Shown: in pieces, positions 8,678 to 16,986 of the stretch
Numbering within the stretch: position 1 is the stretch's first letter
Layout of the letters: every line of letters begins with the position of its first letter
Translations under genes and position numbers: made by a program
The notes under the pieces: generated by a model
What the model was told of the DNA's origin: nothing
Seen by the model: the letters and a program-made list of their open reading frames with translations, nothing else
Databases searched by the model: none
Source: Faecalicoccus acidiformans
GTDB taxonomy: Bacteria; Bacillota_I; Bacilli_A; Erysipelotrichales; Erysipelotrichaceae
Assembly: GCF_014202635.1 (NCBI RefSeq)
Contig: NZ_JACHHD010000002.1
Location: 62,001 to 126,000 of the forward strand
Length of the DNA stretch: 64,000 bases
Direction: 5' to 3'

Positions 8678-9775
8678 CTATTTTCCTAAAAAGCGATGAC
8701 CATAGGCATCAGCGGCCAAGATCGCGTTATAAGTGGATTCCACAGTAACTTCAAACGGCATATTATGTAAGGTATCGCTTTCGGCACAAGCCAGTTCGGC
8801 CACTTTACGGATCTTTTCTTCCGTGATCTTCTTAACGCCCAATTGTTTCAACGTCACCGGCAGATCCACCGAGATGCAGAATTCAATGATCTCTTCTAAT
8901 TCATCCATCGGAACATTTTCCAAAACCAGTTGAACGATCGTACCAAAGGCAACCTTTTCTCCGTGGTACATCGAATGACATTCTTCCAGCACTGTCAAGC
9001 CATTATGGATCGCATGCGCACCGGCAAGACCACAAGATTCAAAACCGATCCCCGAAAGCAGTGTATTAGCTTCCACGATCTTTTCCACGGCGGGTGTCAA
9101 AGCGCCGGCTTCCAAAGCGACCTTCGCTTTATATCCTTCCTCTAACAAAGTATTCAAGCACAATTCCGCCAAGGCAAAGGCAGCACTCGTCGCTTTTCCA
9201 TTGGCGCAAGTCGTCGCTTCACTTTCTACACAGGCACGCGCTTCAAAATAAGTGGCCAGGGCATCCCCGATGCCGGCCATTGTCAAGCGAACCGGCGATT
9301 TGGCAATGATCTCGGTATCCAATAAGACGATATTCGGATTGCTTGGTAAGAATAAATATTCTTCAAAGACCCCGGCATCCGAATAAATCACCGACAAGGC
9401 ACTGCAAGGGGCATCGGTGCTGGCAATCGTCGGGCAGATGATCACCGGTGTCTTTTGATAATAAGCCACGGCTTTGGCGGTATCAAAGATCTTTCCGCCC
9501 CCAATGCCGATCACCAAATCGCATTCCTTTTCTTTTACGATCTTTTCAATGCGGTGGATCTCATTATACGAACACTCGCCATGAAAGATCTCAAATTCTG
9601 CCGTACAGTCAACGTTTTCAAATCCCGAAAGAACGTTCTCTCCGCTGCGTTTCTTTCCGCCGGCACTGATCAAGATCAACGCCTTCTTTCCTAATGCAGC
9701 TGCATAGGAACCTAGATTTTTGATTTCGCCTGGACCTTGAATATACTTTCCAGGACTAAATAAGATTTTTGCCAT
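8678..9775 (-). CDS. gldA: Glycerol dehydrogenase (iron-containing alcohol dehydrogenase family)
   Basis: This 365-residue NAD-dependent glycerol dehydrogenase interconverts glycerol and dihydroxyacetone; the family also reduces hydroxyacetone to 1,2-propanediol. It has GIGGGKIFDTAKA for NAD binding and the metal ligands Asp in GIGDALATYFEAR, His in AHAIHNGL and His in MYHGEKVAFG. I start at 9775, where AGGAGGT lies 9 bases upstream; an upstream frame extension has no ribosome site. A TTGACA promoter lies at 9812-9838. No dihydroxyacetone kinase is nearby. Its position downstream of the glycyl radical enzyme operon suggests it might serve as that pathway's NADH-recycling reductase (inference). 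Confidence 0.93.
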   Translation of the reverse strand: MAKILFSPGKYIQGPGEIKNLGSYAAALGKKALILISAGGKKRSGENVLSGFENVDCTAEFEIFHGECSYNEIHRIEKIVKEKECDLVIGIGGGKIFDTAKAVAYYQKTPVIICPTIASTDAPCSALSVIYSDAGVFEEYLFLPSNPNIVLLDTEIIAKSPVRLTMAGIGDALATYFEARACVESEATTCANGKATSAAFALAELCLNTLLEEGYKAKVALEAGALTPAVEKIVEANTLLSGIGFESCGLAGAHAIHNGLTVLEECHSMYHGEKVAFGTIVQLVLENVPMDELEEIIEFCISVDLPVTLKQLGVKKITEEKIRKVAELACAESDTLHNMPFEVTVESTYNAILAADAYGHRFLGK

Positions 9776-9811
9776 AATTGTATGACCTCCTACTTTCATT
9801 CTATCAAAACA

Positions 9812-9838
9812 AGAATAGGAACTCATCCTGTTTGTCAA
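9812..9838 (-). promoter_or_regulatory. Putative promoter of gldA
   Basis: A perfect -35 TTGACA (9833-9838) and TATTCT (9812-9817) are found on the minus strand. The spacer is only 15 bases, so strength is uncertain. It suggests gldA can be expressed apart from the genes upstream. Confidence 0.5.
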
Positions 9839-9860
9839 TTATTGATCAAGCGAAACATCC

Positions 9861-10484
9861 TCACCGTTTTTGTGTTGCCGTCAACTCACGAATACGATAG
9901 ACATTATACCCTTCATAATGGTAACTTACATCTATCCCTTTCATATAGACATCTCTATCATCTATTTTGTCTGTTAATGCACGTTTTAATAAAACTTTTA
10001 TTTCTGTATCACGAACTGGGCTGCGTTCCATAGCGAAAAGATAATCTTGCTTGTTCACTTTACTCCAATCGACAACTTTATTGATCTCTTTCTTCAGAAT
10101 AGCATCCAGCCATATTCTAGCGCTTCTTCCATTGCCCTCCCTAAATGGATGAGCCACATTCATCTCCACATATTTTTCAATAATTTCTTCAAATGTAGAT
10201 TGAGACATGTTACTGATTTTTTCAAGAGCCTCCTCTAAATACATCACAGATGCAAAACGAAAGGCTCCTTTTGCGATATTTTCTGTTCGAATTTTCCCTG
10301 CAAAATCATAAATATCTTCGAATAAGTACCTATGTATATCCGAAAGGCCTTTGAAGGTCCCCACTTCAAACGTATCTATTAATCTTGTATCAAAAAGCAA
10401 TGCAGCCTTCTCTTTACTGATTTTCTCTTCAGCTTCTGCCAATTGCACAGAATTAGTAATTTCTAATTTATTTTTTAAAGTCAT
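9861..10484 (-). CDS. Fic-domain AMP transferase-like protein
   Basis: The 207-residue protein has the complete Fic active-site motif [12 protein letters not shown] (residues about 113-124). This motif normally transfers AMP from ATP to a hydroxyl of a target protein. The start at 10484 is chosen because AAAGGG lies 8 bases upstream; two in-frame earlier starts lie too close to it. I see no clear inhibitory (S/T)xxxE(G/N) helix in either terminus and no small antitoxin frame directly upstream or downstream on the same strand. It may be a class I Fic whose partner is elsewhere, or a solitary regulator. It lies behind the terminator of the glycyl radical operon. Confidence 0.88.
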   Translation of the reverse strand: MTLKNKLEITNSVQLAEAEEKISKEKAALLFDTRLIDTFEVGTFKGLSDIHRYLFEDIYDFAGKIRTENIAKGAFRFASVMYLEEALEKISNMSQSTFEEIIEKYVEMNVAHPFREGNGRSARIWLDAILKKEINKVVDWSKVNKQDYLFAMERSPVRDTEIKVLLKRALTDKIDDRDVYMKGIDVSYHYEGYNVYRIRELTATQKR

Positions 10485-10563
10485 CCACATCACCCTTTCG
10501 AAACAAGAAGCGGATCATTTCCATCTCGAATTCCTATATTTTCATTCCTTAGAAACTATTATA

Positions 10564-10626
10564 CAAAAAAAGAAATCTTCTCACTATAGTTTGAAGGACG
10601 TTTTGCCTTCTACTATAGGAGAAGAT
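10564..10626 (-). terminator. Large hairpin terminator after the nanE-like gene
   Basis: The outer arms ATCTTCTC-CTATAG pair across an inner GAAGG/CCTTC stem (10575-10626). On the minus strand this is followed by a T-rich run (10564-10574). It ends the glycyl radical enzyme operon. A TATAAT box immediately beyond it may serve the Fic gene. Confidence 0.8.
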
Positions 10627-10660
10627 CATTTTGAAAGATTTCAAATCTTTGTTTTCTTCG

Positions 10661-11428
10661 CTATTTTAGTTCATTCGTATGATGGGCTTTTTCCACTTTG
10701 CGCCAATCATCTTGATATTTGCTTAAGCAATCGACAAAGCGTTTGGCCACATAATGCGGACGAGTAATGGCAGAACCGACAACAACCGCATGACAACCTA
10801 AGAAAATGCATTTCATCGCATCTTCCGGCGTATACAAATGACCTTCCATGATCACACATGCCTCATCACCGAGCTCACGACACATCTGGGCCACCATGCG
10901 ATAATTTGCCCCTTCGATGTTTTCGGTAGCGGGGGTATATCCATAAAGCGTCGGCGCCACGATCTCCGCTCCGTTATCCGATGCTCTTTTGGCTTCTTCA
11001 ATTGTGGCACAATCCGCAAAGATCAAATGATCTGGATATTTTTTCCGCACTTCCTTAATCAGATCCCAGGCTTGCGTTCCTTCGTGCGTCGTTTCATTAG
11101 TGCAGTCCAAAGCAATGATATCCGCTCCCGCTTCTACGATCGCATCAACTTCTTTCATGGTCGGCGTAATAAAAACACAGGTATCATCGTGCCATACTTT
11201 GTACAACCCGATGATCGGCAAGCCAAGGTTTGCTTCTTTGACTTGGCGGATCTGTTCCGGAGAATTGATGCGCAAACCAACTGCACCGGCCCACTTGGCA
11301 CATTCAGCCATCTTTACGACCATATCCGGCGTATAGATCGGTTCATCTTTTTGTGTTTGACAAGAAACAATCAATCCTCCCTTTAAACTCTCTAATAATG
11401 CTTTTTTCTTTGGATCTTGTGTCTTCAT
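10661..11428 (-). CDS. nanE: NanE-like N-acylglucosamine-6-phosphate 2-epimerase
   Basis: This TIM-barrel protein has the NanE marks GGLIVSCQ at the N-terminus, VGLRIN, LPIIGLYK and a C-terminal phosphate-binding VVVGSAITRP. NanE converts N-acetylmannosamine-6-phosphate into N-acetylglucosamine-6-phosphate in sialic-acid breakdown. At 255 residues it is about 25 longer than common NanE proteins. AGGAG lies 7 bases before the ATG. No other sialic-acid gene (nanA, nanK, nagA, nagB) is in the window; instead it closes an operon of a glycyl radical enzyme, activase, DeoR regulator and HAD phosphatase. The real substrate may therefore differ from ManNAc-6-P (inference). Confidence 0.85.
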   Translation of the reverse strand: MKTQDPKKKALLESLKGGLIVSCQTQKDEPIYTPDMVVKMAECAKWAGAVGLRINSPEQIRQVKEANLGLPIIGLYKVWHDDTCVFITPTMKEVDAIVEAGADIIALDCTNETTHEGTQAWDLIKEVRKKYPDHLIFADCATIEEAKRASDNGAEIVAPTLYGYTPATENIEGANYRMVAQMCRELGDEACVIMEGHLYTPEDAMKCIFLGCHAVVVGSAITRPHYVAKRFVDCLSKYQDDWRKVEKAHHTNELK

Positions 11429-11446
11429 GCGTTCGCTCCTGTTTCT

Positions 11447-12220
11447 CTATATCAAATCAAAATGTTTCAAAGCACTGACAACACCATTTTCTTCGACGGT
11501 TTTTGTCGTATAGGTTGCGATTTCTTTTACACTATTCAAGGCATTTCCCATCGCCACACTGAGTCCTGTCGCCTGCAACATATCAATGTCATTGCCGCCA
11601 TCGCCAAAAGAGATCGCTTCTTCTTTAGAAAAGCCGTATGCCTTCAAAACTTCTTCGACGCCTTTGCCTTTCCCACCGTTGGCCGGAATCAAATCACAAG
11701 CATATGGCCACCAGCGAACCACCTGAACATTTTTAGTATCATCCAAAAGACGGTGTTCCTCTTCCGGCGAGATGGCGCACATCATTTCATAGATGGATTC
11801 TTCTTGTAGAAACCCTACAAAATCATCCACCAATTCATATCGCTGACTGGCGGCCTGAAAATAGTCCATCAAGACGTCATCCCGATAATTGGAGGCAAAC
11901 CTTCCCGGCTGGCATGCCACAACCGCCTTATTGATTCGTTTTGAATTTTCAAAAACTTGAAGAACATCCTGCGGGTGTAAAGCATTTTCAAAAAGCGTTC
12001 GCTCTTGATCAAAACAAAGCTGGCCATTAAAAGACAAAGCTCCGTCAAATTCAATGCCTTTAAATTGGGGCAAGACAAATTTTGGACGACCCGATGCCAA
12101 AAACAATTTGACCCCGTTTTTTTGAAGCTGTAACAAAGCTTCTAAAACCGGAGGATTCAACTCCAGTTGTTTTAGGGGCAACAAGGTCCCATCCACATCG
12201 AAAAATGCAATTTTGATCAT
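11447..12220 (-). CDS. Cof-type HAD-superfamily phosphatase
   Basis: The 257-residue protein has motif I FFDVDGTLLP at the N-terminus, motif II LASGRP, a conserved Lys region, and motif IV FGDGGNDIDML, all in HAD order with a C2-type cap between. Such enzymes dephosphorylate sugar phosphates or other phosphometabolites. Its ATG overlaps the DeoR gene's stop by four bases, and GAGGAG lies 8 bases upstream. The operon context suggests it removes phosphate from an intermediate or a dead-end product of the glycyl radical pathway, but the substrate cannot be read from sequence. Confidence 0.9.
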   Translation of the reverse strand: MIKIAFFDVDGTLLPLKQLELNPPVLEALLQLQKNGVKLFLASGRPKFVLPQFKGIEFDGALSFNGQLCFDQERTLFENALHPQDVLQVFENSKRINKAVVACQPGRFASNYRDDVLMDYFQAASQRYELVDDFVGFLQEESIYEMMCAISPEEEHRLLDDTKNVQVVRWWPYACDLIPANGGKGKGVEEVLKAYGFSKEEAISFGDGGNDIDMLQATGLSVAMGNALNSVKEIATYTTKTVEENGVVSALKHFDLI

Positions 12221-12990
12221 AAATTGTTCTCCTCACTCACGACAAAATTTTGCGGCACTGGTTTGCCTTGGGGAAATGTATCTAAGAATACATTGGTAAA
12301 TTGTGACAGGTTGGCCCATGTACAAAAGCCTTTGGTGTATAACTTGGAATGATCGGCCATTAAATACGCTTTCTCGCTTCGTTTCAGAACGGCCTTTTTG
12401 ATCCCGGCCACATTGAGATCAAACGCCATCACTTCCTGACTTTCAAGATCCACTCCATTGGCGGTCATAAAACAGGCATCAAAATGAAAATGCTCGATCA
12501 GATCCAACGTCATTGATCCATACGAAGTATCATACTTCTTTGAAAATTCTCCGCCTAAAAGATAGATCTGCCCTTTAAAGTCCAACGGGAGTTTCTGAAG
12601 AAGATAAGTGTTTGACGTCACCATTTCAATATCACGATACCGCAATCCTTCGATCAAACCCAAAGGGGTCGTCCCTGAATCCACAAAGATACAGTCGCCA
12701 TCCTTGATGACTTTCAAGGCGTTTTGGCAAATCATCTTTTTTGCTTCTTTATAGGTGTCTTCCTTGAACATCACGGCCGGTTCATTATACCGGGTCAACA
12801 AGGTGCTGGTATCCACGATGCTGGCGCCACCGCGAACACGGCGAATCAAATGTTGTTCTTCCAGTTCCTGCAAGTCTCGCATGATAGAAGACCGGGATAC
12901 ATCCAGTGTCTCCATCAGATCTTTGATCGAGACGAAGCTTTTTTCCCGAAGCTGGTCCATGATGCGAATCAATCTTTCCTCTGTTAACAT
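12217..12990 (-). CDS. DeoR/GlpR-family sugar-phosphate-responsive repressor
   Basis: The 257-residue regulator has a DeoR-type winged helix-turn-helix at residues 1-60 (VSIKDLMETLDVSRSSIMRDLQEL followed by RRVRGGA, broken here by my spacing) and a C-terminal sugar-phosphate sensor domain with DSGTTPLGL. DeoR proteins usually repress sugar catabolic genes and release DNA when they bind a phosphorylated sugar. It lies inside the glycyl radical operon, one base after the activase gene, and overlaps the HAD gene by four bases. Its likely target is the phased TTCATA repeats at 16183-16220 before the operon. Confidence 0.92.
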   Translation of the reverse strand: MLTEERLIRIMDQLREKSFVSIKDLMETLDVSRSSIMRDLQELEEQHLIRRVRGGASIVDTSTLLTRYNEPAVMFKEDTYKEAKKMICQNALKVIKDGDCIFVDSGTTPLGLIEGLRYRDIEMVTSNTYLLQKLPLDFKGQIYLLGGEFSKKYDTSYGSMTLDLIEHFHFDACFMTANGVDLESQEVMAFDLNVAGIKKAVLKRSEKAYLMADHSKLYTKGFCTWANLSQFTNVFLDTFPQGKPVPQNFVVSEENNL

Positions 12991-12991
12991 C

Positions 12992-13882
12992 TTACCCTCC
13001 GATCTTGACCCGGATGCCTATCTTCTTTCCATATTCGACAGCAGGCATCAGATCTTTTTTATCCATTAACGGATATTGCGCATAGGAATACTTCATTTGA
13101 AGATTTTCCCATTTATTTTTACCTAACGAATGATAGGGCAACAGGTCGACCTCCGGAAAATGCAGAGTGGCTGCCCATTCAATGATCTTTTCTATTTGAT
13201 CTTGATTAAAATCCCAAATGACCGGCATACGAACGATCACTTTCTGCGGACAATGTTTCGATAAATAGGCAAAGTTTTCCATGATCTGATCATAGTCAGC
13301 ACCTGTGACATGGTACAACTTTTCCGGATCCAGATGCTTGCAATCCATCAAGAACAGATCCACATAGGGTTCTACCTTCTGCAGTTTTTCCAGCGAATAA
13401 TTCCCCGTTGTCTCTAACGCAAGATGAAACTCTTCTTCGTGAATCCTCTGGATCAATTCAAAGCTTTCTTCAAACTGAAACAAAGGCTCCCCGCCAGATA
13501 AGGTAATTCCGCCTTGGGAGTTTTCATAATACTTTTTATCTTTTGTGGCCTCATCCAGGATCTCTTCTGCGGTCATCCATTTCCCAGAAATCTCTAATGC
13601 GTTGGGAATACAGGTTTGGGTGCATGTGCCGCATGCCCGACAAAGCGAATAATCAATATGAAAATCCGGCTCAAAGGTGATCGCTTTTTGCGGACAATGT
13701 TTTTCGCAAAGCCGACAATGAACACATTTTTTTTCATCATGCATCAAGACCGGCTGTACACCCCAAGTTTCCGGATTAGCACACCAGGGACAGTGCAGCA
13801 TACATCCCTTTAAAAATACGGTCGTGCGGATCCCCGGTCCATCGTGAATCGCAAATCGCTCTATATTCGATACACTAATCAT
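12992..13882 (-). CDS. Glycyl radical enzyme activating enzyme (radical SAM)
   Basis: This 296-residue activase has the radical SAM motif CMLHCPWC (CxxxCxxC, residues 27-34) and an inserted ferredoxin-like domain with two four-cysteine clusters (CVHCRLCEKHCP and CRACGTCTQTC). It also has a GGEP SAM-binding motif. The two extra clusters separate it from plain PFL activases and are usual for activases of dehydratase/decarboxylase-type glycyl radical enzymes. Its ATG overlaps the stop of the enzyme gene by 8 bases, so the two are coupled. It should install the glycyl radical on the neighbouring enzyme. Confidence 0.95.
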   Translation of the reverse strand: MISVSNIERFAIHDGPGIRTTVFLKGCMLHCPWCANPETWGVQPVLMHDEKKCVHCRLCEKHCPQKAITFEPDFHIDYSLCRACGTCTQTCIPNALEISGKWMTAEEILDEATKDKKYYENSQGGITLSGGEPLFQFEESFELIQRIHEEEFHLALETTGNYSLEKLQKVEPYVDLFLMDCKHLDPEKLYHVTGADYDQIMENFAYLSKHCPQKVIVRMPVIWDFNQDQIEKIIEWAATLHFPEVDLLPYHSLGKNKWENLQMKYSYAQYPLMDKKDLMPAVEYGKKIGIRVKIGG

Positions 13883-16142
13883 ATAAGGTCCTGCTTAACA
13901 ATTCGTCCTGGATATCTTTACTTAAATTCACAAAGACAGCCGAATACCCGGCAACGCGAACAATCAGATCCGGATATTTTTCCGGATGTTTCTGGGCATC
14001 TTCTAACTGGCCATGATCCACGACCGTGACCATCAGCTGACATCCGCCATTTTCAAAATAGGTACGGAACAAGGCTTTGACCTTCTCTTTGTCTTCGTGC
14101 ATCATTCTTGGCGTAAATTTCATATTCTGCACACTGCCGCCATGATACTTGGCATCAAAATGTACCAGAGAATTGAGCACTGCCGTCGGTCCAGATTTGG
14201 CAGCACCTCCTTGAGGATTATTGGCCGGATTCATATACACGCCGCGATTGCGGCCATCCAGACTGGCATCGGTTTGGTGTCCCCAGTCGGTATTGGTCTG
14301 ATTGTTGGAGATCACAATCAGATAATATCCAAGTCCGGCATCGATTCCGCGCTGACGAATGCCTTTGGCAACATATTCATAACAGCGATTAGCCAGTTCG
14401 TCACATTCTTTTTTATCGTTTCCATATTTATCCTGGTTAAGCAATTCTTTTTGAAGCGCTTCATACCCTTTGAAATTTGCCAGAGCGGCTTGATTCAGCT
14501 CTTCCAGCGTGTATTTTTTCTTGTCATAAACGAGTTTCTTGATCGCATATAAGGCATCGCTGGCATTGATATTGCCGTAAGTCTCATTGGTTCCGCCCAG
14601 GATCTCGACACCGCCATCCAACAGGGCTTTTTCCCGTGCGATACAATCGTCCATCAAGATGGAGCTGAACAAGAAGCTGACTTCCTGATTCATGATCTTG
14701 TAAGAATATTTCTGCGCATCAATGCTCAAATCAAAATAGTAGTCTTGGACCGCTTCATATTGTTTCATCAGATCTTCAAAGGTCTTGAGCTGCGATAACG
14801 GCTTGCACGCAACCGGACCCGCTTTATAGATCCCGTCCATCGGATCGATGCCTTCATTGAGGGCAATCTGAAGAAGTTTGAGCATATTCAGTAAAGTATT
14901 CGGCGTTCCGACACTCTTGCCTTGGATCACAAATTCCCCGCAGCCAAAAGGAACATACTGTTCGGCAATCTCTTCTGGGACCCGCATCGCATACTGAACG
15001 GCCGGTACATTGACATCATCATTATATAAAGTAGGATAAGTGGCCCCGGAAGCAATACACTCATAAGCCATATCCAAGATATCGTCCGGCGTCATATGAT
15101 CAAAACGCAAGGTGAACTGCGGTTCCACATAACGAGTTTCTTTGCATACTTTCAAACACAAACGGCAGAACAAATCACAGGCTTCCACATCTTGACGACC
15201 TCTTCCGCCCACAATGATACGGCCATTGACGGTGGTACGGCGGTTTTCGATCATTTTCCAGAGGGAGGCGATATAACGCAATGCCTGTTCCTCGTTTAAA
15301 GGTCCGGAATCCATATCTTTTTTCAGATAAGGCCCTAAGACCATATCCATGCGGCCATAATTGATACAGCCGGCACACAAGGCATAAAGCCAAAACAGCT
15401 GCAAGGCCTGATGGAAGGTGGCAGGCTTATGATCTTTGATCCAAATTAGATCGGCTTCCATCAAATCAAGATCTTGAAGCCATGCCAGATCGGCATTTTG
15501 TTTGGCCTTTTTTACCAGCTCGATCTGTTTTTCGATCACTTGTTTGAATAAAAACAGAGCTTCCTGACTTGCCTGGATAAAAGCATTTTGGTGATGATGT
15601 TTTAATTCTTCCAATAAGCCGTCAATGCCTAAACGCATTAGTTTTTGATAATCCAACATCATCCCGGATAATCTGGCCGTTGCCATAAACGGATATTGGC
15701 AGTCGATAAATCGTCCGGTCGTATCTGGTGTCAGTACATCCTGGCAATAGATGGATTTGACATCATGGTCTTGCCAGTAATCATAAAGAGTATCGACGCG
15801 TTTCTTTTGTTCTTCGGTATGTAAAAGGGATTTAAACGCTCTTAGTTTATGAAAGACACAGTAATGACCAACCCCTCCAATAGAAGTTACACTGCCAAAA
15901 CCAATCGGAAGAAAATCCAATCGACCCGCAATCAGATCACCTGGTTCTAAAGAACGAAACAATCGAGGAAAGATCACTTTTAAACAATTGATTTCACGAA
16001 GGGCCTTATCGAGTCCCGCGCTTTCTTTATGGACCCGAGTATATTCTTCCATGATCTCTAATTGTTCTTCTGGGGATTTCTCACTGGGAATGGGTTTGGA
16101 GACTTCGACATTCTGTTCTCCATCAATATTGATATGAGCCAT
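13875..16142 (-). CDS. Glycyl radical enzyme of unassigned function (PFL/dehydratase superfamily)
   Basis: The 755-residue protein has the C-terminal glycyl loop RVAGYSAVF with the radical Gly near residue 732, and an active-site cysteine in VPFGCGEFVIQGKS near the middle. The motif GCGE differs from GCVE of the choline, glycerol, propanediol and isethionate enzymes and from the Cys-Cys pair of pyruvate formate-lyase. I start at 16142, where AAGGAGG lies 7 bases upstream; the ATG at 16148 is too close. The operon adds an activase, DeoR repressor, HAD phosphatase and NanE-like epimerase, which suggests a sugar or amino-sugar phosphate substrate. E. coli YbiW-type enzymes are one candidate relative (inference). 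Confidence 0.93.
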   Translation of the reverse strand: MAHINIDGEQNVEVSKPIPSEKSPEEQLEIMEEYTRVHKESAGLDKALREINCLKVIFPRLFRSLEPGDLIAGRLDFLPIGFGSVTSIGGVGHYCVFHKLRAFKSLLHTEEQKKRVDTLYDYWQDHDVKSIYCQDVLTPDTTGRFIDCQYPFMATARLSGMMLDYQKLMRLGIDGLLEELKHHHQNAFIQASQEALFLFKQVIEKQIELVKKAKQNADLAWLQDLDLMEADLIWIKDHKPATFHQALQLFWLYALCAGCINYGRMDMVLGPYLKKDMDSGPLNEEQALRYIASLWKMIENRRTTVNGRIIVGGRGRQDVEACDLFCRLCLKVCKETRYVEPQFTLRFDHMTPDDILDMAYECIASGATYPTLYNDDVNVPAVQYAMRVPEEIAEQYVPFGCGEFVIQGKSVGTPNTLLNMLKLLQIALNEGIDPMDGIYKAGPVACKPLSQLKTFEDLMKQYEAVQDYYFDLSIDAQKYSYKIMNQEVSFLFSSILMDDCIAREKALLDGGVEILGGTNETYGNINASDALYAIKKLVYDKKKYTLEELNQAALANFKGYEALQKELLNQDKYGNDKKECDELANRCYEYVAKGIRQRGIDAGLGYYLIVISNNQTNTDWGHQTDASLDGRNRGVYMNPANNPQGGAAKSGPTAVLNSLVHFDAKYHGGSVQNMKFTPRMMHEDKEKVKALFRTYFENGGCQLMVTVVDHGQLEDAQKHPEKYPDLIVRVAGYSAVFVNLSKDIQDELLSRTLYD

Positions 16143-16165
16143 AACCATGCCTCCTTTGTGATTTC

Positions 16166-16194
16166 AGAATAGCACACAGATCATTCATATTCAA
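16166..16194 (-). promoter_or_regulatory. Promoter of the glycyl radical enzyme operon
   Basis: TTGAAT (16189-16194) and TATTCT (16166-16171) are spaced by 17 bases on the minus strand, about 25 bases before the enzyme's start codon. Confidence 0.65.
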
Positions 16195-16220
16195 TCAGTT
16201 TTATTCATAATCGTTCATAT
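16183..16220. repeat. Helically phased TTCATA direct repeats (probable DeoR operator)
   Basis: ATTCATAT at 16183, ATTCATAA at 16203 and GTTCATAT at 16213 are offset by 20 and 10 bases, whole turns of DNA. The first overlaps the -35 box of the glycyl radical operon. DeoR proteins often use such direct repeats. Confidence 0.55.
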
Positions 16221-16238
16221 TTTATCAAGATTTTACAT

Positions 16239-16266
16239 AAAAAAGGAGCTCCTATTCGGTAGCTCC
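16239..16266 (-). terminator. Intrinsic terminator of pyrE
   Basis: GGAGCT and AGCTCC arms flank the last codons of pyrE on the minus strand and are followed by TTTTTTA. Confidence 0.85.
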
Positions 16267-16917
16267 ATATTCAGCGTAATACGCATCGATTCGTGTTTTG
16301 ATCTTTGGATCCAGTGCATTCTTAGATTCTAGGTATTCCACAACCTCCGGCATTGAAACAATAGCCGCTGTCGGGAATCCATACAATTCACTCACTTCCG
16401 TTAAAGCCGTCTTGTTCCCTTTTCCTTTTTCGTTTCGATTCAAAGAAACCATCAGTCCCACGATTTCAACATGGGCTGCCCCGCGTACTTTTGGTACGGT
16501 TTCTTCCATTGATTTACCGGATGTCGTTACATCCTCGATCATGACCACACGATCTCCGTCCTGTAATTTAGATCCTAAGAAACTTCCTTTATCGGCACCA
16601 TGATCTTTTTCTTCTTTTCGGTCCGAACAATAGCGAACTTCCATCCCGTATAGTTCATATAACGCAATCGAAGTGACGACCGCCAAAGGGATTCCTTTAT
16701 AGGCCGGTCCAAATAAAACGTCAAAATCTTTTCCATACGTGTTGACGATCGCATGGGCATAATATTCTCCTAATTTCTTTAACTGATATCCGGTCACATA
16801 CCCGCCGGCATTCATAAAGAAAGGACTCTTTCTTCCTGATTTTAAAGTAAAGTCTCCAAACTTCAACACTTTACTTTCTAACATAAAATCGACAAACTCT
16901 TGTTTATATTGTTCCAT
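16252..16917 (-). CDS. pyrE: Orotate phosphoribosyltransferase
   Basis: PyrE joins orotate and PRPP to give orotidine 5'-monophosphate, the fifth step of UMP synthesis. The 221-residue protein has DVLFGPAYKGI for orotate/PRPP contacts and the PRPP loop VVMIEDVTTSGKS. The length is slightly above the usual 210. GGAGCG lies just upstream of the ATG. It is separate from the other pyr genes (18.5-27.3 kb), which end in pyrF, so pyrE has its own promoter and terminator. No PyrR-type hairpin was seen before it. Confidence 0.96.
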   Translation of the reverse strand: MEQYKQEFVDFMLESKVLKFGDFTLKSGRKSPFFMNAGGYVTGYQLKKLGEYYAHAIVNTYGKDFDVLFGPAYKGIPLAVVTSIALYELYGMEVRYCSDRKEEKDHGADKGSFLGSKLQDGDRVVMIEDVTTSGKSMEETVPKVRGAAHVEIVGLMVSLNRNEKGKGNKTALTEVSELYGFPTAAIVSMPEVVEYLESKNALDPKIKTRIDAYYAEYGATE

Positions 16918-16944
16918 GTGTCTCGCTCCTTTATTTTCTCATTC

Positions 16945-16973
16945 ATTCTATCATGATTTATCTTTTTCCAAAA
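16945..16973 (-). promoter_or_regulatory. Putative promoter of pyrE
   Basis: TAGAAT (16945-16950) is preceded by TTGGAA at 15 bases or TTTTGG at 17 bases on the minus strand. The pyrB promoter has the same hexamers TTGGAA and TAGAAT. Confidence 0.5.
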
Positions 16974-16986
16974 CATATCCTTGAAT

